25,555 nucleotides of DNA from an uncultured Eubacterium sp. (GTDB taxonomy: Bacteria > Bacillota > Clostridia > Lachnospirales > Lachnospiraceae), in NCBI GenBank assembly GCA_910579145.1, contig CAJTTQ010000038.1, positions 1-25,555 on the forward strand, given 5' to 3'. Shown in pieces: positions 6,508 through 14,627 of this stretch (position 1 is its first letter; every line of letters starts with the position of its first letter). A model generated the notes under the pieces. That model was not told the origin of the DNA. It saw only the letters and a list, made by a program, of their open reading frames with translations, and searched no databases. Both the position numbers and the translations under genes were made by a program.

Positions 6508-8508
6508 ATGCGTAGTTTAAGGACGAAATTTATCATTACGATCTGTGTGATTTGTGTGATCTGTATTGGTTTGACAGCGGGCATCAGTTACGGTGCGGCT
6601 TCCTCTGTCATGATGGATTCGAGTGTGAGAAACGAGAGCCTGGTATCGGAAAAGGCAGCACAGGAGATGGAGAACTGGATGCAGGTCAAAGGGGAATTTC
6701 TGAGTACGGTAAAGGCAGGCATTGAGATCGACGGAAATACAGACTATGATCAGCTGTGTGGGCAAATGAGCCGTCTGCTCGAGGATTATAACAAAGACAG
6801 CAGTATTTACGATATTTATTTTACATATCCCGATAGTAAGATGGCTTCGGGGAGCGGTTACGAATCGGATGGAACGGTTGATTTTACAGAACGCGCCTGG
6901 TATAGTGCCGCGATGGGACAGGACGGCCTCGTGTATTCGACACCGTATCTGGATGTGGATTCCGGTAGGATCGTCATTACGATTTCGACAAAAGTTACCG
7001 TTGCCGGAAAAGCGGTGGGCGTACTGGCAGAGGATATTTTCGCCGATGAACTGGTGGAAATTACGAATAAGGTGGAAATGCCGGAGAACAGTTACGCCAT
7101 GCTGACAGACAGCGAGGGCGGAGTTGTCGTTCATCCCAACGAGGCGTACGGTTATGCGGACGACGAGCCGGTGGCATTGGAAGACTTAGAGGGAAATCCA
7201 TATGGACAGGTCAATGAAGCCATCCGTTTGGGAGAGACCGGACAGGTAGTTTGGCTCACGGACTACGACGGTGTGACAAGGGGGTTTTTGTCGTCGGCCA
7301 TCCCGAGCTGCGGCTGGAATATCAGTGTCGCGGTAGATAAAAATGTGATATACGAAAATATAAAGGCGATGCTGCGGGGATTTCTCGTTTCGGGGATCAT
7401 CTCTTTGATTGCGGCGATCGTCGTCATTACCTTTATCGTCAACCGCATGATCCGTCCGATCAAGGCGCTGGCGGCGGCTGTTGGTACAGGGGATCTTTCT
7501 GCTAAGATCCGGGTGAGCGGAAAGGATGAGGTGTCGAGGCTGGCTGAAGGGTTCCACAATATGGCTGGAAAACTGCGGGGACTGCTGCAGGCGAGTGATG
7601 AGACCGTTCAAAATGTGGAGGAGTCCGCGCAGACATTTTCCAGGCTGACCGATACCGTGAGCGAGGGCGCGCGGAAGATCGAACATGATATGGAACAGAT
7701 CACACAGGCAATGGACAGGCAGGAACAGGATGTGCACAAAGGCCAGTCGGTACTGGCTGAGGTGGGCTGCCAGATCCGACTTTTGGAAGAGAATTTCGAT
7801 CAGATGAACCAGATCGTAGATCATATGAACGGACAGATGGAGAGCAGTTCACAGGTCGCGCGGGATTTAAAAGATTCAGCGGCCCTTAGTTCAGACAATA
7901 TCCAGGCGGTACGGAAACGGATCGAAGTGCTGGGAAAGGATTCGCAAAGTATTTCACAGATGGTTTCGGTCATCACGGATATTTCAAATCAGACGAATCT
8001 GCTGGCGCTGAACGCGTCGATCGAGGCGGCCAGGGCGGGTGAATCAGGGAAAGGATTTGCCGTCGTTGCCGAGCAGATCCGGCTGCTCTCGGAACAGACG
8101 AGCTCGGCTTCGGCAGATATTATCAAAGTGGTGGGAAATATATGTGATGGGATCCAAAGTACGGTATCAGACATCGGACAGACCGGCGAGGAGTTCCAGA
8201 AAAATATTGAAATCTCAGAAAGTGTGCAGGATGTGCTCCACGCGGTCAGTGAATCATTTGGAAACCTGGCGGCAATGGAACATGAATTATCCGAATGCGT
8301 GGGAAAATTTGTCGAGGAAAAGACGGTCATGGAAGACGCGTTTGGGCAGATGACGAAAAACAGCGGAGAATGTTTGGAAATAAGCTACAAGATCAAAGAT
8401 ATATCCAAAGAACAGAGCGAGGCGATGGAGGAGCTGACAGGCTGGTCGGATCACCTGAATGAGCTTTCTTCGCAGCTTCATAAAAGGACAGATGAGTTTA
8501 CCGTTTAG
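6508..8508 (+). CDS. Methyl-accepting chemotaxis protein with dCache sensor
   Basis: 666-aa transmembrane chemoreceptor. Order: first membrane segment (about 8-30), extracellular dCache-like ligand domain (about 38-280, with the FTERAWYSAAM and YLDVDSGRIVITIS segments usual there), second membrane segment (about 290-312), HAMP linker (from RMIRPIKAL), and a long cytoplasmic coiled coil with the signalling tip QTNLLALNASIEAARAGE (about 493-511). These receptors control CheA kinase activity and so motility. The ATG at 6508 has AGGAGG 9 nt upstream, preferred over an in-frame TTG at 6487. No other chemotaxis or flagellar genes are in the window, so it must act with distant Che proteins or in a non-motility role. 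The ligand is unknown; dCache domains often bind amino acids or organic acids. Confidence 0.93.
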   Translation: MRSLRTKFIITICVICVICIGLTAGISYGAASSVMMDSSVRNESLVSEKAAQEMENWMQVKGEFLSTVKAGIEIDGNTDYDQLCGQMSRLLEDYNKDSSIYDIYFTYPDSKMASGSGYESDGTVDFTERAWYSAAMGQDGLVYSTPYLDVDSGRIVITISTKVTVAGKAVGVLAEDIFADELVEITNKVEMPENSYAMLTDSEGGVVVHPNEAYGYADDEPVALEDLEGNPYGQVNEAIRLGETGQVVWLTDYDGVTRGFLSSAIPSCGWNISVAVDKNVIYENIKAMLRGFLVSGIISLIAAIVVITFIVNRMIRPIKALAAAVGTGDLSAKIRVSGKDEVSRLAEGFHNMAGKLRGLLQASDETVQNVEESAQTFSRLTDTVSEGARKIEHDMEQITQAMDRQEQDVHKGQSVLAEVGCQIRLLEENFDQMNQIVDHMNGQMESSSQVARDLKDSAALSSDNIQAVRKRIEVLGKDSQSISQMVSVITDISNQTNLLALNASIEAARAGESGKGFAVVAEQIRLLSEQTSSASADIIKVVGNICDGIQSTVSDIGQTGEEFQKNIEISESVQDVLHAVSESFGNLAAMEHELSECVGKFVEEKTVMEDAFGQMTKNSGECLEISYKIKDISKEQSEAMEELTGWSDHLNELSSQLHKRTDEFTV

Positions 8509-8552
8509 GAAATAAATACAGATGGGATGAGCCTGGAAAGGAAGGGACAGTT

Positions 8553-9287
8553 ATGGTCCAGTTAGCACTCTGTGATGATGAAATCGAGGAATTAAATGCC
8601 GTGGAACGTATGTGCTGCTCTTACAGCGGGGAGTGTGAGGAGTATGAATTTTACCCCCGCCGGTTTGAAAGCGCGGATCGTCTGCTGGAGACGATGGAGA
8701 GGGAGGAGTATGCGCCCGATCTTGTCCTGATGGACATATACATGCCCGGGACATCCGGGATCGAGATGGCGAAAAAACTGCGCGAGATGGGGCATTCGTG
8801 CCGGATTGTCTTTCTGACCTCATCGAAAGACCACGCACTGGAGGCTTTTTCCGTCAACGCGTTCCAGTATCTGGTCAAGCCGGTTTCCACGAAAGCGCTC
8901 TTTCCGGTACTGGACGAGGCACTGGCACAATTGAGGGAAGGGATGTCTAAATATCTTTTGTTTCAGACAGACAACCATGTCCGCAGGGTTGAGGTTTCTG
9001 ATATTGTCTACTGTGAAGCGCAGCGGAAGAAGCAGTATGTCCATTTGGCGGGCGGTGAGCGTATCGTGTTGAACATGACGATGAAAAAGCTGTGTGAAAT
9101 GATCGCGGACTATAAAGAACTAACGAAAGTGGGGGCTTCCTATATCGTAAATATGGAGCACATCGAACGACTCAGCACCCGGGCTCTCTGGCTGGATAAT
9201 CAAAAAGAGCTCTATCTGCCGAGAGGGTCTTACAAAATACTGCGGGAAATTTATTTTAACTATTATTGTGGGAAAGAGATGACATAG
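8553..9287 (+). CDS. LytTR-family response regulator lacking an adjacent kinase
   Basis: 244 aa. The receiver has the acidic pair in LCDDE (D8-D9), phosphoacceptor D61 (VLMDIYMPGTSG), a Thr in FLTSS and Lys109 in YLVKP. The LytTR DNA-binding domain (about 138-240) shows IVYCEAQRKKQYVHL, a GASYIVNMEHI segment and the closing LPRGSYKILREIYFNYY. AAGGAAGGGA precedes the ATG. It lies 44 nt after the chemoreceptor gene and 25 nt before the second GNAT gene, with no histidine kinase nearby. It may answer to a distant GHKL kinase or be linked to the chemoreceptor by co-expression only. It is a different paralogue from the regulator at 1557-2297, and no box pair like that at 2960-3044 was noticed near it. 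Confidence 0.9.
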   Translation: MVQLALCDDEIEELNAVERMCCSYSGECEEYEFYPRRFESADRLLETMEREEYAPDLVLMDIYMPGTSGIEMAKKLREMGHSCRIVFLTSSKDHALEAFSVNAFQYLVKPVSTKALFPVLDEALAQLREGMSKYLLFQTDNHVRRVEVSDIVYCEAQRKKQYVHLAGGERIVLNMTMKKLCEMIADYKELTKVGASYIVNMEHIERLSTRALWLDNQKELYLPRGSYKILREIYFNYYCGKEMT

Positions 9288-9312
9288 AAGTGATGAGGAG
9301 AGGAGAAAATGG

Positions 9313-9771
9313 ATGGATGAGATAAGGATCCGGCGCGCAGAGGAATCGGATATCGAGATGATCACTAAACTGCTCTATGAGGTTCACCAAGTGCACAGTG
9401 ACGTTCGTCCGGATCTGTTTCAGGCGGGGATGAAAAAGTATGATGAGGATGAATTAAGGAGTATTCTTGCCGATGGAAGCCGGCCTGTTTTTGTGGCAGA
9501 AAGGCAAGGACGCGTGTTAGGTCATGTGTTCTGTATCGAGAGACAAAATACAAAAGTAAGAACGCTTTATATCGATGACCTGTGCGTGGAAGAAACCGCG
9601 CGTGGTTCGCATATTGGCAGATGTTTGTACGAATATGTTTTAGAATATGCCAGAAAATGCCGATATTATAATGTGACACTGAACGTCTGGGCAGATAATA
9701 CCAGTGCGGTCAGATTTTATGAGAAACTCGGTCTGAAGATCCAGACGATAGGGATGGAGCAGATCCTGTAG
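9313..9771 (+). CDS. GNAT-family N-acetyltransferase (second copy type)
   Basis: 152 aa. It opens with IRRAEESDIEMITKLL, a common GNAT beginning. The cofactor-binding motif A is DDLCVEETARGSHIGRCLYEYV (about 93-114), where R-G-S-H-I-G-R replaces the usual R-G-x-G-x-G. It ends with NVWADNTSAVRFYEKLGLK, the classical motif B. The acceptor is unknown. An ATG at 9309 is in another frame and stops at once, so 9313 with GGAGAGGAGAAAA upstream is used. It is 25 nt after the LytTR gene and 35 nt before the LRR gene, and is not closely similar to the GNAT at 5045. Confidence 0.9.
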   Translation: MDEIRIRRAEESDIEMITKLLYEVHQVHSDVRPDLFQAGMKKYDEDELRSILADGSRPVFVAERQGRVLGHVFCIERQNTKVRTLYIDDLCVEETARGSHIGRCLYEYVLEYARKCRYYNVTLNVWADNTSAVRFYEKLGLKIQTIGMEQIL

Positions 9772-9793
9772 GTGTCGATCACATGAAAATATG

Positions 9794-9856
9794 AAGGAGA
9801 AACGAAATGAAATCAAGGAGAAACGAAATGAAATCAAGGAGAAACGAAATGAAATC
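9794..9856 (+). repeat. Three exact tandem 21-bp units, each with a ribosome binding site and ATG
   Basis: The unit starts AAGGAGAAACGAAATGAAAT and ends with C. It is repeated without change at 9794-9814, 9815-9835 and 9836-9856. Each copy holds AAGGAG, a 7-nt spacer and an ATG (9807, 9828, 9849). Because 21 is divisible by 3, all three ATGs are in frame with the LRR protein gene. Confidence 0.95.
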
Positions 9857-12248
9857 AAAAAGAAAGATGATATCTATCGTACTTGTGCTGGCTCTTGTTA
9901 TCAGTGCGGTATTTCCGTGGAGACAGACGGGCGTTATGGCCGAAAGCGGCCGGGAGGCAAGCGGGCAGATCTTTGCGTTTGATGACGCAAAATTTTATGA
10001 TGCCCTGAAGAAAGGTTTGTCGTCCTTTTTAAATAATAACGGTGCGATCCTTGCGTATGATGACGAAAAGACGACGCTTACACTTGATATGGAAAAGGTG
10101 AGGGTCGTTCAGATCAAAGGCGTGGACATGACAAATGGCAATTCCCCGGACATACTGAAAACGCTGCTCCAGGGCGCAGAGCGCTTGTCAAATTTTGGGT
10201 TGGAGGACTGTAAGCTCGGAGGGTTTGATCTCTCTGTCCTTGATAATAAGGCCAATCTGGAATATTTGTATCTGCTGGAGACCGGTATTCAAAAGATGCC
10301 TGATCTGACTTTACGTAACTTAACATACTTGAATTTATCTGAAAATGATTTTTCCGCGCAGGGCGCCTGCGCGAACATCACGAAGGAGAAACTTCCAAGT
10401 TTAACTAGTTTGTATTTAGACAACTGCCGTCTGTCAGATATTGATTTTATAAAAAATGCGGGGAAACTGAAAACCCTGTCGTTAGGAGACAACAAACTCA
10501 CGGATGATGCCATCTCGTTGCTGCTTGATATGAGTGGGGATAATCTGTCTGATCTGACGAGACTCAATGTGGGTAAAACCGTTCATGATATGGACGGAAG
10601 TCATATGATAAATGTGAGTAGCAGCAATCGTTTTACTGATCTTGCGAACCTGGCGCTGCTTTCACGGCGTTTTCAGAAGCTGACATCTGTGGATCTAACA
10701 TATCTTAATATCACGTCCCTGCGTGATTTCGTCGGTGTGAGGGATGGTGTTACGTTCAAATTACAGAAAAATAAGATCCTTGATTTTGCAGGTCTTGAGG
10801 GAAACGGCCAATTTGAGCTGACAGATCAGATGTATACTATTTCGGGTAATTTTGCCGCAGGATATGAAATTGAAATACCGGAACTGATCCAAAGAATCCG
10901 TGAAGAACAAGATGTGCTGCATGGAGAGTTGAGATATACAAACTGCGGCATTTCAGATGACGGAACCAAGCTTGTTATAGAACCAGATGTATCCGTAGCA
11001 TCCCTGAAAGTAACAACAGGAAAACTAAGAGAATCCACGATTACTTTGAAGTTAAAGAGGATTCCGCACTTTACTGTTCCCCAAAACCTAACGGCTGAGG
11101 TGGGGGATAGGCTTGCGGATGTTTCCCTGCCTCAGGGGTTCACATGGATGGCTCCAGACTTGACGTTAAAAACAGCGGGTATCCATACATATAAGGCTGT
11201 TTACACACCATCGAATCTGGAATGGTATGTTGTGGTTGATAATATTGATATTCCGGTAAATGTGAAGAGTGATGTACCGGAACCGGCCCCGACGGGTGAG
11301 CCGACCCCGGTTCCTGTAACACCAGCTCCGACGCCGGAAGCGCCAATCCCGCCGCAGATACCGACATCAACGCCGGAAGCGCCGACTCCGGTGCCAGTGG
11401 TGCCGACATCAACGCCGGAAGTACCGACCCCTGCGCCGCAGATACCGACATCAACGCCGGAAGTACCGACCCCGACGCCGGTGGTGCCGACATCAGCGCC
11501 GGAAGTACCGACCCCGACACCGGAGGCACCAATCCCGAGCCAGCCGCCGTCGACACCGGATGTTCCCGTACCGACTCCTTACGGAACGAAAACGCCGATG
11601 CCAGTACAACCGGGCCCGTCAACACCGACTCCGAAGCCGGATGAATCAGATCAGGACGGGAATCAGATTGAAAAACGAAAAGACCTCTCCCTCCTGCTCG
11701 CTGCCGGAAAGCAGAAAGGAAGCAGGGATGTTAGGCTGACATGGAGAAAGTGGAATGGATGTTCCGGTTATGAAGTGTACTGCTCCTACTGTGACGGAAA
11801 GCAGAACTATAAGAAGCTGAAAACGGTGTCAAACAAGGGAAAACGCGTGGCTGACCATAAAAACCTGAAAAAGAACAGGGCGTACAAGTACTATGTTGTC
11901 ACGTACGAGATCAAGGACGGCAGAAAACATTACCTCGCAAAATCTCCGATCATCCATGTGGCGATGGATCAGGAGCCGCGTACCAATGTAAAGAGCATCA
12001 AACTGAATAAAAAGAAAGTGACATTGAAAAAAAATCAGACCTTTCTGATCAGGGCGACTGCCAAAAAAGAAAATAAAAAGAAGAAGCTTCTGTCACACGA
12101 AGAAACATTCCGCTATTATACCGATGACAAAAAAGTAGTGGGACTTTCGAAAAAGGGTAAGATCCGGGCAAAGCAGAAAGGAACCTGTACGGTTTTTGTG
12201 ATCGCGAATAACGGTGTGGCTAGTAAGGTGAAGGTGACGGTAAAATGA
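9807..12248 (+). CDS. Secreted leucine-rich-repeat protein with Pro/Thr linker and C-terminal Ig/Fn3-like domains
   Basis: 813 aa from the first ATG (806 or 799 from the second or third). A basic N terminus made by the repeated start units precedes a hydrophobic signal segment (about 21-38). Residues about 50-330 carry irregular leucine-rich repeats (LEYLYLLETGIQKM, LTYLNLSENDF, LTSLYLDNCRL, LKTLSLGDNKL). A beta-rich region (about 390-490) leads to a Pro/Thr/Glu linker (about 492-615) with 14-residue repeats. The C terminus has an Fn3-like segment with paired cysteines (about 630-725) and a very lysine-rich Big_2-like Ig domain (about 730-813). It is probably extracellular and adhesive or ligand-binding. 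No LPXTG-type signal is present, so the upstream sortase should not anchor it; the basic C-terminal domain may bind the wall by charge. Confidence 0.85.
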   Translation: MKSRRNEMKSRRNEMKSKRKMISIVLVLALVISAVFPWRQTGVMAESGREASGQIFAFDDAKFYDALKKGLSSFLNNNGAILAYDDEKTTLTLDMEKVRVVQIKGVDMTNGNSPDILKTLLQGAERLSNFGLEDCKLGGFDLSVLDNKANLEYLYLLETGIQKMPDLTLRNLTYLNLSENDFSAQGACANITKEKLPSLTSLYLDNCRLSDIDFIKNAGKLKTLSLGDNKLTDDAISLLLDMSGDNLSDLTRLNVGKTVHDMDGSHMINVSSSNRFTDLANLALLSRRFQKLTSVDLTYLNITSLRDFVGVRDGVTFKLQKNKILDFAGLEGNGQFELTDQMYTISGNFAAGYEIEIPELIQRIREEQDVLHGELRYTNCGISDDGTKLVIEPDVSVASLKVTTGKLRESTITLKLKRIPHFTVPQNLTAEVGDRLADVSLPQGFTWMAPDLTLKTAGIHTYKAVYTPSNLEWYVVVDNIDIPVNVKSDVPEPAPTGEPTPVPVTPAPTPEAPIPPQIPTSTPEAPTPVPVVPTSTPEVPTPAPQIPTSTPEVPTPTPVVPTSAPEVPTPTPEAPIPSQPPSTPDVPVPTPYGTKTPMPVQPGPSTPTPKPDESDQDGNQIEKRKDLSLLLAAGKQKGSRDVRLTWRKWNGCSGYEVYCSYCDGKQNYKKLKTVSNKGKRVADHKNLKKNRAYKYYVVTYEIKDGRKHYLAKSPIIHVAMDQEPRTNVKSIKLNKKKVTLKKNQTFLIRATAKKENKKKKLLSHEETFRYYTDDKKVVGLSKKGKIRAKQKGTCTVFVIANNGVASKVKVTVK
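11358..11525 (+). repeat. Four in-frame 42-bp repeats in the Pro/Thr linker
   Basis: Units 11358-11399, 11400-11441, 11442-11483 and 11484-11525 each encode 14 residues of the form [IV]PTSTPE[AV]PTPxPx. They differ by a few bases. Related but irregular PTP/PEAP segments extend the linker on both sides. The period keeps the reading frame, so copy number can change linker length without breaking the gene. Confidence 0.9.
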
Positions 12249-12343
12249 GGATGTGTATTTTTGAATGAAAGAAAGTTAAATATAATTCCGAGGAAGATAG
12301 ATATAAACTAGTTACAAAAATAGATTGAAGTAGGGGAATTAAG

Positions 12344-13336
12344 TTGGATCGAGGCGAATTGTATCAACACGCGATGGCGCTATATGAATTCTGCGAATAT
12401 CCGGCAGTGCGTTATAACATATTGTTTTCCATTCTGGACACACCATATCAGGATACGTCTTTAACGGAGTTGCGCGAAGAGTTTTTAGCGAGCGATATCG
12501 TAGAGGAAATGTATGAGACACAGGATGAATGCGGCGGCTGGGGAAATTTCAGGTCAAAAGATTATACCGTAAAAGCAAAAATACCGACTTCGATGACAGG
12601 GATCAACCGATGCCTGTATATCGGATTAACGGTTCAGGACAGAGATATATTATTTATGGCAAAAGAGTATCTGTACTCACTGCTTCATGGAACCGGGCTA
12701 GAGAAACTGTATGATAAAAACGAGAGGGCAGTTCCGTGGCAGAGAGCGGAGATATGCAATTTGTTAGAGGCGATCCAGCCCGGATGTACGGAGTGCGATG
12801 CTGTCTATCAGGAGTGGCGTTATATAGCGGGCCGAGCCTATGCGGATGGCGAGTACGATTACGAAGCTGACCGGGCAGCGCAGCATGAAGTGTTCCTGAC
12901 AAAAGAGGACAGGCTTGTGCCCATGCAAAGTGAATTGCTGCTGAAACGCCGCGCGATGCTTTCTCCGGAGTTGGAACATGCGATGCTCTGCCATCTGGGC
13001 GGAGGAGCCAATGAAAAGGGACATTTTTGGGATAAAGTTCCCGGAGTGCTTCCGGCTGAATTCCAAAATAAATATATGAGCCGCTGGTTTCATACATTTA
13101 ATTATATCAATCAGTTTCACGGATCAAAGCTGTATTTGGAAAATGCTGTCCATTGGCTGCTCCGACAGGCGGGTGCGGATGGCCTTTGGGACTGGGGGCC
13201 GCAGGTAAAGGATCCGTGGGGGTATTTTGGCTATTTTTCCTGTAACAGGCATTATAAGCATAATAGGATTGTGGATGCCACGATGGAGGTCTTACATTTT
13301 TTGAAATGTTACATGAAACACAATGAACGATTTTGA
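12344..13336 (+). CDS. Unknown protein with terpene-cyclase-like QW motifs (alpha/alpha-toroid candidate)
   Basis: 330 aa from a TTG start with AGGGG about 8 nt upstream; the next ATG (12374) lacks a ribosome binding site. The protein is soluble-looking, rich in aromatic residues and largely helical. QDECGGW (60-66) fits the QxxxGxW motif of the squalene/terpene cyclase and prenyltransferase repeat, and QAGADGLWDWG (275-285) is a one-residue-longer version. The class II cyclase acid motif DxDD was not found, nor class I DDxxD. Conserved-looking blocks include KDPWGYFGYFSCNRHYKHNRI. It may be a non-catalytic or divergent toroid protein. Two genes later comes a short cis-prenyltransferase, which makes an isoprenoid role worth considering. 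A candidate -10 TATAAT lies at 12281-12286. Function is not known. Confidence 0.7.
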   Translation: MDRGELYQHAMALYEFCEYPAVRYNILFSILDTPYQDTSLTELREEFLASDIVEEMYETQDECGGWGNFRSKDYTVKAKIPTSMTGINRCLYIGLTVQDRDILFMAKEYLYSLLHGTGLEKLYDKNERAVPWQRAEICNLLEAIQPGCTECDAVYQEWRYIAGRAYADGEYDYEADRAAQHEVFLTKEDRLVPMQSELLLKRRAMLSPELEHAMLCHLGGGANEKGHFWDKVPGVLPAEFQNKYMSRWFHTFNYINQFHGSKLYLENAVHWLLRQAGADGLWDWGPQVKDPWGYFGYFSCNRHYKHNRIVDATMEVLHFLKCYMKHNERF

Positions 13337-13379
13337 TCGGTGCAGAAAACAGAAAAGAAGAGGAAGGATACCGTGCAGC

Positions 13380-13835
13380 ATGGAAATATATGAACATAAA
13401 GCGCAATATTACGAGACGGACCAGATGAAGGTCGTACATCATTCCAATTATATCCGCTGGTTTGAAGAGTGCCGGATTGAGATGATGGAACGGGGCGGCC
13501 TCGGTTACGAAAAGATGGAAGAGGAAGGCATCATCTGTCCGGTTGTGTCGGTGAACTGCCGCTATGAGACGATGACAAAGTTCGGTGAGGTGGTACAGAT
13601 CATCCCGACGGTGGAGAAGTTCAATGGGATCCGTCTCGTAATCTCGTATGAGGTCAGGGAAAAAGAGACAAAAGAACTGCGCTGTACCGGGGAGAGCAGT
13701 CATTGCTTTCTGGATGAGAAGGGGCGGCCTGTCAATCTCAGGAAAGCAAGCCCCGGTTTTTATACCATGTTTTCTGAGTTGGCAAAAAAACATTTCCAGA
13801 GCGCGGAAAATACCGGGTCTATATTCCGTGAATAA
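13380..13835 (+). CDS. Hotdog-fold acyl-CoA thioesterase (4HBT/YbgC-like)
   Basis: 151 aa, the usual single hotdog domain length. The signature YYETDQMKVVHHSNYIRWFEECR (residues 10-32) holds the catalytic Asp14, followed by the central strand-helix pattern and GESSHCFLDEKGRPV. Members hydrolyse acyl- or aroyl-CoA thioesters; the acyl group here is unknown. The in-frame ATG at 13323 overlaps the previous gene and has no ribosome binding site. The ATG at 13380 has GGAAGGA upstream, though with long spacing (about 12 nt), and gives the normal family N terminus. It lies 43 nt after the QW-motif gene. Confidence 0.85.
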   Translation: MEIYEHKAQYYETDQMKVVHHSNYIRWFEECRIEMMERGGLGYEKMEEEGIICPVVSVNCRYETMTKFGEVVQIIPTVEKFNGIRLVISYEVREKETKELRCTGESSHCFLDEKGRPVNLRKASPGFYTMFSELAKKHFQSAENTGSIFRE

Positions 13836-13860
13836 TCCGATCTATGTGCGCTCATACTAA

Positions 13861-13933
13861 TATTACCAGTGTCTAGTACATTAGATGTTTGCATGGTGAG
13901 GAAACGCTCCACAATGAAAATTTTCTGGTAATA
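13861..13933 (+). repeat. Inverted repeat bracketing the leader of the cis-prenyltransferase gene
   Basis: TATTACCAG (13861-13869) pairs with CTGGTAATA (13925-13933), enclosing 55 nt, in the 120-nt gap before the cis-prenyltransferase start. There is no T-run. It could be a long-range leader stem or an operator dyad, or chance. Confidence 0.3.
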
Positions 13934-13955
13934 ATTGAAAGAAAGTGAGAAAAGC

Positions 13956-14561
13956 ATGTTTCGGATTCCCAGCCACATTGGCATCATTCCTGACGGAAAT
14001 AGAAGGTGGGCAAAAGCAAAAGGGTTAAAAAAAGAAGAAGGCTATGCGTTCGGACTAGAACCGGGGATGACGCTTCTGCGGGCGGCGAAAAAGTATGGCG
14101 TCCGCGAATTGACGTATTATGGGTTTACAGTGGATAACTGCAAACGTCCATCTGCACAGGTAAAAGAATTTTCACGCGCCTGCGTGGAGGCGGTCAAACG
14201 GATGGAAGAGGAGAAGGTCAGGCCGTATGTGGTGGGAAATACGGAGTCGTCCTGTTTCCCGAAAGAGTTGCTGCCGTATACCGAGCGGCGGGAAGAGGAT
14301 GCCGGTGATCTGAGGGTCAATCTGCTGGTTAATTATGGGTGGGAATGGGATATGAAAAACGACTGGGTTTCAAAGAACATCCCGCGCGTGGACATGGTCA
14401 TACGATGGGGCGGCATGTGCAGGCTGTCCGGGTTTCTGCCGATACAGACGGTGTATGCGGATTTTTGTATCCTCGATGATCTGTGGCCGGATTTTCAGGA
14501 GGAACAGTTTGCGTATGCGTTATCCTGGTATCAGGAGCAGGATGTGACGCTTGGCGGGTAG
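13956..14561 (+). CDS. Short, divergent cis-prenyltransferase (undecaprenyl diphosphate synthase family)
   Basis: 201 aa from the ATG at 13956 (weak AAGTGAG site; an in-frame TTG at 13935 is possible). The family motifs are present: IIPDGNRRWA (catalytic Asp and diphosphate loop), YGFTVDNCKRP in place of the usual FSxENWxRP, and MVIRWGGMCRLSGFLP in place of IRTxGExRxSNFL. The two IPP-binding arginines and the Ser are kept, while the motif Glu is Met and the later SE becomes AD. DDLWPDF closes the core. About 30 residues are missing between NYG and the IRW block, making it well below the usual 240-255 aa. It is probably not the housekeeping lipid-carrier synthase. A specialised chain length or head-to-middle condensation, as in lavandulyl diphosphate synthases, is possible but unproven. 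Confidence 0.8.
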   Translation: MFRIPSHIGIIPDGNRRWAKAKGLKKEEGYAFGLEPGMTLLRAAKKYGVRELTYYGFTVDNCKRPSAQVKEFSRACVEAVKRMEEEKVRPYVVGNTESSCFPKELLPYTERREEDAGDLRVNLLVNYGWEWDMKNDWVSKNIPRVDMVIRWGGMCRLSGFLPIQTVYADFCILDDLWPDFQEEQFAYALSWYQEQDVTLGG

Positions 14562-14627
14562 CGGGAGGGGGTCGGCTAAGATTTTGGAGTTGAGTTTATT
14601 ATCAACGGCGAGGAAGGGGAGAAGAGG

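Noticed and set aside
6517..7134. Long antisense ORF (205 aa) inside the chemoreceptor gene, with similar long antisense frames in the por genes
   Set aside because: No ribosome binding sites or recognisable domains; they mirror GC-rich coding sequence on the other strand.
11358..11525. Regular repeats considered as a CRISPR array
   Set aside because: The repeats are contiguous and in frame within a coding sequence, with no unique spacers and no cas genes.
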